Shown here: in pieces, positions 1 to 7,922 of the stretch | Layout of the letters: each line of letters opens with the position of its first letter | Numbering within the stretch: the stretch's first letter is position 1 | Assembly: GCF_037027445.1 (NCBI RefSeq) | Contig: NZ_JBANDL010000002.1 | Location: 2,170,001-2,234,000 of the forward strand | Direction: 5' to 3' | Source: Lysobacter firmicutimachus | GTDB lineage: Bacteria > Pseudomonadota > Gammaproteobacteria > Xanthomonadales > Xanthomonadaceae | DNA length: 64,000 nt | Notes under the pieces: generated by a model | Databases searched by the model: none | What the model saw: only the letters and a program-made list of their open reading frames with translations | What the model was told of the DNA's origin: nothing | Translations under genes and position numbers: made by a program

Positions 1-1150
1 CGGCGACCTGGCGATTGGGCACGCCGTTCTTCTTGCGCCCGAACGCGTCCTCGTTCGGGTCCAGCAGCACGCGCAGCCGCACGCCGCGCTGCTGGGCGGC
101 GATCAGGGCATCGATCACGCCGCGGTGGGACAGATAGAACACCGCCAAGTCGACGCGCTCGTCGCGTCGCGCTCCCTGGATCGCGGCAATCAGCGCGTCG
201 CGGATGCGCGCTTCGGTCAGCAGCTGCACGCGCGGCGCCAGGGTGGCGTCGACGATGGTCGGCGGCGGCGCGGCCTGCGGCAGGCCCTGCGGCCAGGTCG
301 CGCCGGACATCCGCGCCACCGCGCGCTCGCTGGCCAGTACGTCGAGCGCGGCCGCGCCGTGGAAGCGCAGAGCGACGTTGCCGTGGCGGCTGCTGGCGTC
401 GTGCGGATTGGCCGAGGCGACCAACGCGGTCCAGCCGTCGCCTTCGTCGACGACCAGGGTCTTGCGGTGGTTGGCGTTGAAGTTGAACAGCGCCAGCCAA
501 CTGCGCAGGGTGACCCGGCCGGGGCCGAAGGGATTGGCCAGCCAGCCGCCGTCGGGGTCGTTGCCGGCCCAGCGGCAACACAGCTGCCATAGCCCGGACC
601 AGGCCGGATTCGGTGCGCGCAAGCGACCCAGATCGGTCGTCACCACCTCGATCCCCGCCGCGCGCAAACTTTCCAGGCGCGGGGCACGGCGGCCGCCGTA
701 GACGGTGTTGATCGGATCGGTGATCAACACCGCATGCAGTTGCGGCACAGCGCGTTTGCGCGCGATGAGCGCGGCCGCGAGTTCGTCGCTGAGACGGCGA
801 TGGCGTTCGCCGTCGGCGGCGGCGAAATCGTTGAACAGGAACTGGTCGGCGACCACGGCGCGCCGCGCCTGGCCGATCAGGCGCAGGCTTTCGTCGAAGA
901 TCCGTTGTTCGCTGCGCCGTGTGCCGTCCGCATCGACCCAGGTGACGTCGCTCAGCAACGCGACATCGCGCGCAGCGCGCAGCGGATGCTGCGCGCTCAC
1001 CCCTTCCGGCAGCGGCTTGTACGAGTGCCAGATCGCCGATACGGCCCAAATCAGTACCGCCCCGCACAGCGCGCGCCGCGGCCCGCGGCGCTTGCGCGCG
1101 GGGACGGCATCGGGGGCGGCATCGGCGGCGGATTGCAAGCGGTCGGACAT
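1..1150 (-). CDS. Phospholipase D-like protein, C-terminus beyond the window
   Basis: Read on the minus strand from ATG at 1150, this frame stays open for 383 codons to the window edge. A basic N-terminus is followed by one hydrophobic anchor (about residues 27-43). A PLD-family catalytic motif, H228-x-K230-x4-D235, sits in the sequence NHRKTLVVDEGDGW. A second half-domain is starting at the edge (VDLAVFYLSHRG, then RVLLDPNEDAFG), so the second HKD motif should lie outside the window. Such proteins are phosphatidyltransferases or hydrolases of the cardiolipin synthase type acting at the inner membrane; the exact substrate cannot be told from sequence. It is transcribed away from the lanthipeptide genes and is probably unrelated to them. 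Confidence 0.85.
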   Translation of the reverse strand, partial: MSDRLQSAADAAPDAVPARKRRGPRRALCGAVLIWAVSAIWHSYKPLPEGVSAQHPLRAARDVALLSDVTWVDADGTRRSEQRIFDESLRLIGQARRAVVADQFLFNDFAAADGERHRRLSDELAAALIARKRAVPQLHAVLITDPINTVYGGRRAPRLESLRAAGIEVVTTDLGRLRAPNPAWSGLWQLCCRWAGNDPDGGWLANPFGPGRVTLRSWLALFNFNANHRKTLVVDEGDGWTALVASANPHDASSRHGNVALRFHGAAALDVLASERAVARMSGATWPQGLPQAAPPPTIVDATLAPRVQLLTEARIRDALIAAIQGARRDERVDLAVFYLSHRGVIDALIAAQQRGVRLRVLLDPNEDAFGRKKNGVPNRQVA

Positions 1151-1509
1151 CGGCGGCGAGGGCGGCAAGCGTGATAGTTATCGCGGAATGCGCGGGACGG
1201 AGAGGGGCCGGAATGCGATGAACGGGCACTACGGCGGTGCGAACGGATTTTCGCCGACTTCGCGTACGTTCGCGACGCTTTTCTTGTGCGGCGCAATAAT
1301 CGAACTGACAGTTGACACGAGGGCGGGCGAGCGCGCAGCGTGTCGGCGCGGAGTTGCCAGGGGACGGTGTCCGAAGCCGATGAGGCTCGCTCCGCCGTCC
1401 GCAACGACTCCGTGCACGTTCGCCGTCACCGATCGGAATCGGCCCGTCTGCCGGCATCCCGGCGCGGGCCGCCACCGATTCCAATCATGTATTGAACAAG
1501 GAGAGGTTT
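1151..1509. other. Intergenic region upstream of the lanthipeptide precursors
   Basis: This 359-base gap separates the divergent PLD-like gene and the first precursor, so promoters for both are expected here. I see an AT-rich CAATAAT near 1294 and a TTGACA at 1312-1317, but no convincing -10 at the right spacing on either strand. No small gene is supported; open frames crossing it have random-looking arginine- and alanine-rich translations. Confidence 0.5.
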
Positions 1510-1686
1510 ATGCAGATCGACGACATCGTTTCGGGCTGGCTCAACGGTTCGGAAGACATGAACCCGGCGGGTCCGCTGTATATCGAAGGCGCCGCCGCGA
1601 CCGAAGCCGCGCTGACCGACACCGCCCTGCCGCTGCTGACCCGTTGCAGCAGCTGCAGCGCTTCCGGCGGCGGCCAGTGCTGCTGA
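1510..1686 (+). CDS. Class II lanthipeptide precursor 1
   Basis: A 58-residue precursor starting at the ATG preceded by a strong ribosome site (AAGGAGAGGTTT); an upstream in-frame start would translate that site itself, so it is rejected. The leader is acidic (MQIDDIVSGWLNGSEDMNPA, then GPLYIEG, EAALTDTALPLLTR) and the C-terminus is Ser/Cys-rich: CSSCSASGGGQCC, with Cys46, 49, 57 and 58 and Ser47, 48, 50 and 52. Ser and Cys in the core, and a LanM gene 393 bases downstream, imply dehydration to dehydroalanine and cyclisation to lanthionine. No Thr lies in the core, so methyllanthionine is not expected unless Thr44 takes part. There is no Gly-Gly leader cleavage site before the core. I do not recognise the leader as a described lanthipeptide family. 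Confidence 0.88.
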   Translation: MQIDDIVSGWLNGSEDMNPAGPLYIEGAAATEAALTDTALPLLTRCSSCSASGGGQCC

Positions 1687-1724
1687 TCCAGCGCTGAACG
1701 TCTGTTACCGACAAGGAGAGGTTC

Positions 1725-1901
1725 ATGCAGATCGAAGACATCGTTTCGGGTTGGTTGAACGGTTCGGAATCGGAAAACCCGGCCGGCCCGCTGTACGTCG
1801 AAGGCGTCGCCGCGACCGAAGCCGCGCTGACCGACACCACTCTGCCGCTGCTGACCCGTTGCAGCAGCTGCAGCGCTTCCGGCGGCGGCTACTGCTGCTG
1901 A
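1725..1901 (+). CDS. Class II lanthipeptide precursor 2
   Basis: A second 58-residue precursor, 38 bases after the first, with the same ribosome site (AAGGAGAGGTTC). It differs from copy 1 at only a handful of positions: D4E, the DM pair at 16-17 becomes SE, I25V, A28V, A39T, and one core change, Q56Y, giving CSSCSASGGGYCC. The four Cys and four core Ser are all conserved. The two genes form a tandem duplication with a 215-base period, ribosome sites included. One core substitution between otherwise identical peptides suggests either a recent duplication or two products of one enzyme, rather than a classical two-component lantibiotic with dissimilar partners. It is followed by a perfect hairpin and then lanM. 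Confidence 0.88.
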   Translation: MQIEDIVSGWLNGSESENPAGPLYVEGVAATEAALTDTTLPLLTRCSSCSASGGGYCC

Positions 1902-1920
1902 GCAGACGCTGAGCCAGCGC

Positions 1921-1954
1921 GGACTCGCTCCCGGCGCGAGCCGGGAGCGAGTCC
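1921..1954 (+). terminator. Perfect 15-bp hairpin between precursors and lanM
   Basis: GGACTCGCTCCCGGC (1921-1935) pairs perfectly with GCCGGGAGCGAGTCC (1940-1954) around a GCGA tetraloop. No U-run follows, so it is more likely an attenuator or 3'-end stabiliser than a full terminator. Placed after the precursors and before the enzyme, it would allow excess precursor over synthetase from one promoter; that role is inferred. Confidence 0.75.
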
Positions 1955-2079
1955 GATCTTGCGGGCCGGCCCTGCCGCCCGCCGAACTCCGCCGCAGCCT
2001 GCGCCGGCGCCGATCCCGCGAACGCGAACGGCCCGCGCCAGCCCGCGGTTCCGTGGATTCCGCAGGACGCACCGACACG

Positions 2080-4914
2080 ATGAGCGAACCCAGCAACGGC
2101 GAGTCGTTCCTTCCGATCATCGAAACCTTCACCGCCGAGCCGCGCGCCCGACTGGACGCGACCCTGGCCGGCCTGGCGCCGAAGCTGGACCGCGACGAGA
2201 TCGCGCTGTTGCGGCAAGTCGGCGCGCAGACCCTCAACGACAATGCGCGGCTCAAGCTCAGCCGCACCTTGCTGCTGGAGTTGCATGCCGCACGCCTGGG
2301 CGGGCAGTTGCCGGCGCAGGACGATGTCGAGCAATTCCAGCAGTTCATCACCCTGGCGCTGCAGCCGGAGTTCGACCCGCATTTGCGCCGGCGCTATCCG
2401 GCCCTGCATGCGCGCCTGCAGCGCACCCTGGAGCTGCAGCGCCTGGCGCTGGAAGCGTTGGCCTCACGCATCGCGCAGGACCGCGAGCGCCTGGGCGAAC
2501 TGCTCGGCCGCGCCCCCGGGCGTCTGCTCGCGGTGCAGCCGGGCGAGGGCGACCGCCATGCCGGCGGCCAGACCGTGGTCCGGCTGGGTTTCGAAGGCGG
2601 CCGGATCATGTACAAGCCGCGATCGCTGCGCATCGACCTGGCCCTGGACGCGTTCCTGGCCCGCGTGTTCGGCGACGATCCGCTGCGGATCCGGGTGCCG
2701 TACGCGCTCGACTGCGGCGACTACGGCTGGACCGGCTTCGTCGACCACCGCTACTGCGACGGCGACGCCGAACTGGGCACGTTCTACCGCAATCTCGGTC
2801 ATTGGCTGGCGGCGATGCAGTTGCTCGGCGGCACCGACCTGCACCAGGAAAACCTGATCGCGGCCGGGCCGGTGCCGGTCGCGATCGACGTCGAAAGCCT
2901 GTTCGCGATCGAAGTCGATACGCCGCCTTCGGCGCGCGGCCGCGCCTTCGATCTGGCCTCCGAACTGATCCGCACGTCGGTGCTGCGCACCGGCATCGTG
3001 CCGTTCCGCGCGCCGGTGCTCGGCTTCGGCGGCGTCGACATCTCCGCCGCCGGCGCGCTGCCCGGCGAACAACCGCAGATCCGCATGCCGGCGATCGCCG
3101 ACGAAGGCACGGCGCGCGCGCGGCTGGAGATCGTCAGCACCGACTTCGGCCAGTCGCAGAACCATCCCAGCCCCCATCCCGAGGTGACCCGGTTCTGGGA
3201 CCGGATCAGCGAGGGATTCGTCGAGGCCACCGCGCGCCTGCGCGCGCTCGATGCCGAGGGCGCGCTGGAGCCGCTGCTGCGCGGCTTCCTGGGCTGCCCG
3301 GCGCGCGACATCCGCCGGCCGACCCAGGCCTATGTCGAGATCATGCGCATGCTCTGGCATCCGGCCTCGCTGCACGACGAGCCCAAAGCGATCGAGCGCG
3401 CCCGCGACATTCTGCGCCGCAACGCCGTCGCCCTGCCGATCGCGCCCTCGTCGGCGCACGAGATCGACGGCGAGATCGAGGACATGCGCATCGGCGACGT
3501 GCCGATCTTCGTCGCCCCGCTGGACCCGGCGCGGATCGAGGAGACCTTGCAGCGCTGGCGGCGGATGCGGGTCGAACTGGAGGAACTGACCATCCGCAGC
3601 GCCCTGGTCACGGTCGATCTGAATCAGCGACTGGGCAAGAACGAGCGCGTGCGCGCCGACATCGTCGCCCGCCATCCGCACGCCGAGCGGCTCGACCAGC
3701 GCCGGCGCGCGGCCGCGGCGCAGGCGGTGGGGCAATTGCTGCGCCTGGCGGTGTACGGCGACGACGGCAGCGTGACCTGGATCAGCCCGGTGCTCGGCGA
3801 TACCGGCTGGGTGACCCGGCCGCTGCAGGCAGACCTGTACACCGGCTTGGGCGGTGTCGCGCTGAGCCTGGCCGGCTATCTGCACGAATGCCGCGCGGGA
3901 CGCGCCGATCCGGTCGAAGGCCTGGAGCCGGCGCTGGACGGCGCCTTGAGCGCGTTGCGCGCGATCGAGCAGGCCGACAGCCCGAGTACGGTCGGCGGCA
4001 TGATCGGCTACGGCGCGCAGATCTGGACCTGGATCGCCTTGCACGATCTGCTGCAACGGCCGCAGATGCTGGAATGGGCGATCGAACGCGCGCAGGCCCT
4101 CGATGCGGCCGGCTTCGACGCCGACCGTTACCTGGATCTGCTGGAAGGGGCCAGCGGCGCGATCGTGCCGTTGCTGCAACTGGCCGACGCCAGCGGCGAC
4201 GCGCGCTGGCGCGAGCTGGCGGCGCGCGCGGCCCGGTTCATGGAATCGCAGGCGATCGTCGACGACCGCGGCGCGCGCTGGCCGTCGACGATCTTCGACG
4301 CGCCGATCGGCGGCTACGCCCACGGCGCCAGCGGTATCGGCTGGGCGCTGAGCCGGATCGGCCACAGCGCCGCCGGCAGCGCCGAGGACCGCGCCCGCTG
4401 GCGGGCCCTGGCCGAACGCGCCTTCGCGTTCGAGGACGGCTTGTACGACGACCGCGCCGGCTGCTGGCGCGATGCGCGCATCGCCGACGAAGACCAGTTC
4501 CTGCACGCCTGGTGCCACGGCAGCGTCGGCATCGGCCTGGCCGCCTGCGACCTGTACGAACTCACCGGCGACGCGCGCCATCTGCGCGATCTGCGTCGCG
4601 CCGCGCAGGCCGCGCGCGGCTTCGGCTGGGGCGCCAGCCACACCCTGTGCCACGGCGATCTGGCCCTGTGGGAGCTGCTGGCGCGCGCCGCACGGCTGGA
4701 CCCGGACGGCGGTTGGGGCGATCCGGCCGAGCACACCATGCAGATCGTGTCGGCGATCGAGGAGCATCGCGGCGCGGTCGGCAGCCGCGCCCGCGACGCA
4801 TTCACGCCGGGCTTGATGACCGGCGTCGCCGGCGCGGTGCATGCGCTCAACCGCATGCACCCGGACTGCCCCCTGGCCACGCCGTTGGTGTTCGAGCGGC
4901 GCGCCGGGCATTGA
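2080..4914 (+). CDS. lanM: Class II lanthipeptide synthetase LanM
   Basis: A 944-residue bifunctional enzyme that dehydrates Ser/Thr in the precursor and then cyclises the products with Cys. The N-terminal dehydratase (DUF4135, kinase-like) shows K179 in YKPR, then D253-x-H255-x2-N258 in TDLHQEN, then D270 and E272 in AIDVESL, matching the phosphorylation site residues known in CylM. The C-terminal LanC-like cyclase shows H748 in YAHGASG and the zinc ligands C812 (WCHG) and C857-H858 (LCHGD). Length is typical of LanM or slightly short. ATG 2080 is chosen over an in-frame GTG at 2053, which would add nine residues of poor character. No LanT-type peptidase-transporter is adjacent. Catalytic residues are complete, so the enzyme should be active. 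Confidence 0.95.
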   Translation: MSEPSNGESFLPIIETFTAEPRARLDATLAGLAPKLDRDEIALLRQVGAQTLNDNARLKLSRTLLLELHAARLGGQLPAQDDVEQFQQFITLALQPEFDPHLRRRYPALHARLQRTLELQRLALEALASRIAQDRERLGELLGRAPGRLLAVQPGEGDRHAGGQTVVRLGFEGGRIMYKPRSLRIDLALDAFLARVFGDDPLRIRVPYALDCGDYGWTGFVDHRYCDGDAELGTFYRNLGHWLAAMQLLGGTDLHQENLIAAGPVPVAIDVESLFAIEVDTPPSARGRAFDLASELIRTSVLRTGIVPFRAPVLGFGGVDISAAGALPGEQPQIRMPAIADEGTARARLEIVSTDFGQSQNHPSPHPEVTRFWDRISEGFVEATARLRALDAEGALEPLLRGFLGCPARDIRRPTQAYVEIMRMLWHPASLHDEPKAIERARDILRRNAVALPIAPSSAHEIDGEIEDMRIGDVPIFVAPLDPARIEETLQRWRRMRVELEELTIRSALVTVDLNQRLGKNERVRADIVARHPHAERLDQRRRAAAAQAVGQLLRLAVYGDDGSVTWISPVLGDTGWVTRPLQADLYTGLGGVALSLAGYLHECRAGRADPVEGLEPALDGALSALRAIEQADSPSTVGGMIGYGAQIWTWIALHDLLQRPQMLEWAIERAQALDAAGFDADRYLDLLEGASGAIVPLLQLADASGDARWRELAARAARFMESQAIVDDRGARWPSTIFDAPIGGYAHGASGIGWALSRIGHSAAGSAEDRARWRALAERAFAFEDGLYDDRAGCWRDARIADEDQFLHAWCHGSVGIGLAACDLYELTGDARHLRDLRRAAQAARGFGWGASHTLCHGDLALWELLARAARLDPDGGWGDPAEHTMQIVSAIEEHRGAVGSRARDAFTPGLMTGVAGAVHALNRMHPDCPLATPLVFERRAGH

Positions 4915-4981
4915 AGCGGGCGCGGCGGGCCGCCCGGTCCGCCGCCACGATTCGGTCATGGGCGGAGGCTAGGCTGGCGGG

Positions 4982-6196
4982 ATGAACATCCTGATGCTGT
5001 CGGACGTCTACTTCCCGCGGGTCAACGGGGTGTCGACCTCGATCCGCACGTTCGCCCAGTCGCTGGCGAGGATGGGGCATTCGGTGACCGTGGTGGCGCC
5101 CGATTACGGGCCCGGCAGCGGTCAGGAGCAGCACGACAGCGACGAGTTCGAACTGATCCGGCTGGCTTCGCGGGTGATCTTCTTCGACCCCGAGGACCGG
5201 CTGATCCGCGCGCCGGAGCTGCGCCGCATCATGCCCGCGCTGGCGGCGCGGCATTGGGACGTGATCCACGTCCACACGCCGTTCCGCGCCCACCGCATGG
5301 GCGTGCGCCTGGCCGAGCTGACCGGCCGGCCGACGGTCGAGACCTACCACACCTATTTCGAGGAATACATCGGCCACTACCTGCCGTGGGCGCCCGCGCC
5401 GCTGCTGCGCTTCGTCGCCCGGCGCCTGTCGCGCATGCTCTGCCACGGCGTCGATCACCTGATCGTGCCCTCGGAGCAGATGGCCGAAGTGCTGCGCCGC
5501 TACGGCGTGACCACCGCGGCGACGGTGCTGCCGACCGGGATCGACCTGAGCGAATTCGCCCGCGGCGACGGTACGCGTTTCCGCATCGCCCACGACATCG
5601 CCGCCGATCGGCCGACCCTGGTCACGGTCAGCCGGTTGGCGGTGGAGAAGAACATCGCGTTCCTGTTGCAGACGGCGCGGCGGCTGGTCGCCGAGTTTCC
5701 GCGGCTGATGTTCATCATCGCCGGCGAAGGGCCGGACGCGCCGCGCCTCAAGCGTCTGGCGCACGAATACGGCCTGGACGCGAACGTGCGTTTCTTCGGC
5801 AACCTGGACCGGCGCACGACCCTGCTCGATGCCTACCGGGCCGGCGATGCCTTCGTGTTCGCCTCGCCGACCGAGACCCAGGGCCTGGTGCTGATCGAGG
5901 CCATGGCGCTGGGCGTGCCGATCGTCTCGACCGCGGTAATGGGTACGGCGACGGTGCTGCGCGATGCGCGCAGCGCCCTCATCAGCGACGAAGACGTCGA
6001 TGCGTTCGCCGGCCACGTGGCGCGATTGCTGCGTTCGCCGGAACTGCGCGCGCAATTGTCCCAGGCGGGGCCGCAGGACGCCCGCGCCTGGAGCACCGAA
6101 GGGCTGATGACGCAGGTGGTGGCGCTGTACCAGCGTCTGGCCCAGGAGCGTCCCTTGCCGCGCCGCGGCGCCCAGGCCGCCGCGCAGCAGGGGTAG
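4982..6196 (+). CDS. GT4-family glycosyltransferase
   Basis: A 404-residue GT-B fold glycosyltransferase. The N-terminal half begins MNILMLSDVYFPRVNGV, the usual opening of bacterial GT4 enzymes related to alpha-mannosyltransferases. The C-terminal nucleotide-sugar domain contains TVSRLAVEKNIAFLL and the E-x7-E signature in SPTETQGLVLIEAMALG. No signal peptide or membrane segment is visible, so it acts in the cytoplasm or at the inner leaflet. It starts 67 bases after lanM on the same strand, so co-transcription is possible; a link to lanthipeptide glycosylation is only a guess, because the family more often works on lipids or polysaccharide. Donor and acceptor are not predictable. Confidence 0.85.
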   Translation: MNILMLSDVYFPRVNGVSTSIRTFAQSLARMGHSVTVVAPDYGPGSGQEQHDSDEFELIRLASRVIFFDPEDRLIRAPELRRIMPALAARHWDVIHVHTPFRAHRMGVRLAELTGRPTVETYHTYFEEYIGHYLPWAPAPLLRFVARRLSRMLCHGVDHLIVPSEQMAEVLRRYGVTTAATVLPTGIDLSEFARGDGTRFRIAHDIAADRPTLVTVSRLAVEKNIAFLLQTARRLVAEFPRLMFIIAGEGPDAPRLKRLAHEYGLDANVRFFGNLDRRTTLLDAYRAGDAFVFASPTETQGLVLIEAMALGVPIVSTAVMGTATVLRDARSALISDEDVDAFAGHVARLLRSPELRAQLSQAGPQDARAWSTEGLMTQVVALYQRLAQERPLPRRGAQAAAQQG

Positions 6197-6371
6197 GGCG
6201 GCGCAGGCCGCGACCACGCGACGCGCAGACCGGACAACGGCGAAAGCGCCGCCATCGAAGCCGTGTCGTCGTTCTCGCAGGGGCGATGCATCTGCTTCGG
6301 CTGCCGCGCTTGCGCGCGTCGCAGCGCTTGTCCCGACTCGCGGCCGAAGGACATCCGCGGGAGTGCCGCTT

Positions 6372-7922
6372 CTACCGGCTTGAAGGCGCCGTTGCGACCC
6401 GCACCCGCGACGCCAGGCCCAGGCCGAGCAGCGCCAGCGCCGCAGCGATCGCGAACCCGCACAGATACGCCAGCAGGTGCGAGCGGGTCAGCAGCGCGGC
6501 GAACAGCGAGCCGCCGATCGCCAGTGCCGTGGCTGTGAAGATGGCATCACCCAGATGCAGTGCGGAGGAACTCTCGCCCTGGCGTTCCGGCGGCGACAAT
6601 TCCAGCATCAACACCGACAGGGTGGGGTACATCAGTCCCATCCCGAAGCCGGCGAGGACCCAGCCGGCGATGCCCAGCGCAAGCGGCGTCGCCGCCCAAG
6701 CCAGCGCGCCGATCGCGATCACGCCCAGGCCGAGCAGGGCCATGCCGGCCTGCAGGAAGCGCCGCGCATCGGCGTCGGCCGGCGCGCGGCCGCGGAACCA
6801 GGAACCGGTCGACCAGCCGATCGCGCCGAGGGTCAGCACCAGCCCGGCCCAGGTCGGCGACAGTCCGCGTTCCTGCGCCAGCAGCAGCGGGATATAGGCC
6901 TCGCTCAGGAAGAACGCGCCGGCGGCGAGGCCGCGCAGCGCGACCACGGTCGGCAGCCCGCGCTTGGCGCGCAACGCGCCGGGCGGCAGCAGGCGCGAGG
7001 CCGCCGCGGCCAGGGCGGCGACCGCCGCGCCGATCCACAGCCAGGCGGTGGCGTCGCGCAATTGGCCGCCGTAGTGCAGGGCGAGCAGGCTGGCGGTGGC
7101 CAGCAACGCCCACGCCATCCGCGCGCGTTGCATCGCCGCGATCGCGGCCGCGGCCGCGCTCGGCCCCAGCCCGCGCAGCGCCGGCAACACCAGCCAGGCC
7201 GCCACCGCCGCGGCCAGCGGCACCGACAGGAACACCCAGCGCCAGCCCAGGCTCTCGACGATGGCGCCGCTGATCGCCGGGCCGACGATCGCCGGCACCA
7301 CCCAGGCCGCGGCGAACGCGGCGAAGATGCGCGCGTGCAGCTGCGGGGGATATACGCGCCCGACCACCACGTACAAGGCCACCGAAATCAGTCCGCCGCC
7401 GAAGCCTTGGACCACCCGTCCGGCGATCAGCCACGGCATCGAGGGCGCGGCTCCGGCCAGCAGCAAGCCGAGCGCGAACCAGGCGATGCCCTGGCGCAGC
7501 GGCGCCGCCGGCCCGCGCGCGTCGGCCCAAGGCCCGGCCGCGACCATGCCGACCACGCTCGCGGCCAGGGTGCCGGCAAAGGCCAGCGCGTACAGGGACA
7601 GGCCGTCGAGCGATCGGGCGACCGTCGGCATCGCGGTGGTCACCGCCAGCGCTTCGAACCCGACCAGGGCGACCAGGGCGACCGCGCCTGCGGTCAACGC
7701 GCGATACGCCGGCGCGAACAGCCCCGGTCCGCCGCGGCCGCTGTCGGGAGGGGCTTCGGCGACGGCCGACCCGGCCCGCTGGGCCAGTTCCGCTTCGCCG
7801 GGGACCGCCGCCGCAGCCCCTCCCGGCAACGGCCGCGATCCCGAGGGAGCGGTCCCGAACCCTGCAGGGGCGTCGAACGCTTCCTCTGCCGCGATGGGCG
7901 AGAGGGATCCGTCGTGATTCAT
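6372..7922 (-). CDS. MFS transporter, DHA-type drug exporter
   Basis: A 516-residue multi-pass inner-membrane transporter. The first 70 or so residues are a soluble Ala/Pro/Gly-rich tail, unusually long for the family; then come many hydrophobic helices with MFS signatures such as GPWADARGPAAPLRQG (loop 2-3) and RVVQGFGGG (helix 5, drug/proton antiporter motif C-like). The start ATG at 7922 overlaps the stop of the upstream oxidoreductase in an ATGA arrangement, so the two are translationally coupled and share the SoxR-controlled promoter. Proton-driven efflux of a redox-active or toxic compound is the likely role, inferred from that context. The frame is open upstream of 7922, but there it only shadows the oxidoreductase. 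Confidence 0.88.
   Translation of the reverse strand: MNHDGSLSPIAAEEAFDAPAGFGTAPSGSRPLPGGAAAAVPGEAELAQRAGSAVAEAPPDSGRGGPGLFAPAYRALTAGAVALVALVGFEALAVTTAMPTVARSLDGLSLYALAFAGTLAASVVGMVAAGPWADARGPAAPLRQGIAWFALGLLLAGAAPSMPWLIAGRVVQGFGGGLISVALYVVVGRVYPPQLHARIFAAFAAAWVVPAIVGPAISGAIVESLGWRWVFLSVPLAAAVAAWLVLPALRGLGPSAAAAAIAAMQRARMAWALLATASLLALHYGGQLRDATAWLWIGAAVAALAAAASRLLPPGALRAKRGLPTVVALRGLAAGAFFLSEAYIPLLLAQERGLSPTWAGLVLTLGAIGWSTGSWFRGRAPADADARRFLQAGMALLGLGVIAIGALAWAATPLALGIAGWVLAGFGMGLMYPTLSVLMLELSPPERQGESSSALHLGDAIFTATALAIGGSLFAALLTRSHLLAYLCGFAIAAALALLGLGLASRVRVATAPSSR

Noticed and set aside
1312..1317. TTGACA as the -35 of the lanthipeptide promoter
   Set aside because: No -10-like hexamer lies 16-19 bases downstream, and the match is about 190 bases from the first precursor.
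2464..4959. An 831-residue minus-strand frame across lanM
   Set aside because: Antisense shadow, low-complexity Ala/Arg/Gly/Gln translation and no family resemblance.
1959..4985. A 1008-residue plus-strand frame offset from lanM
   Set aside because: Arginine- and proline-rich translation with no motif; lanM in the other frame has intact catalytic residues.
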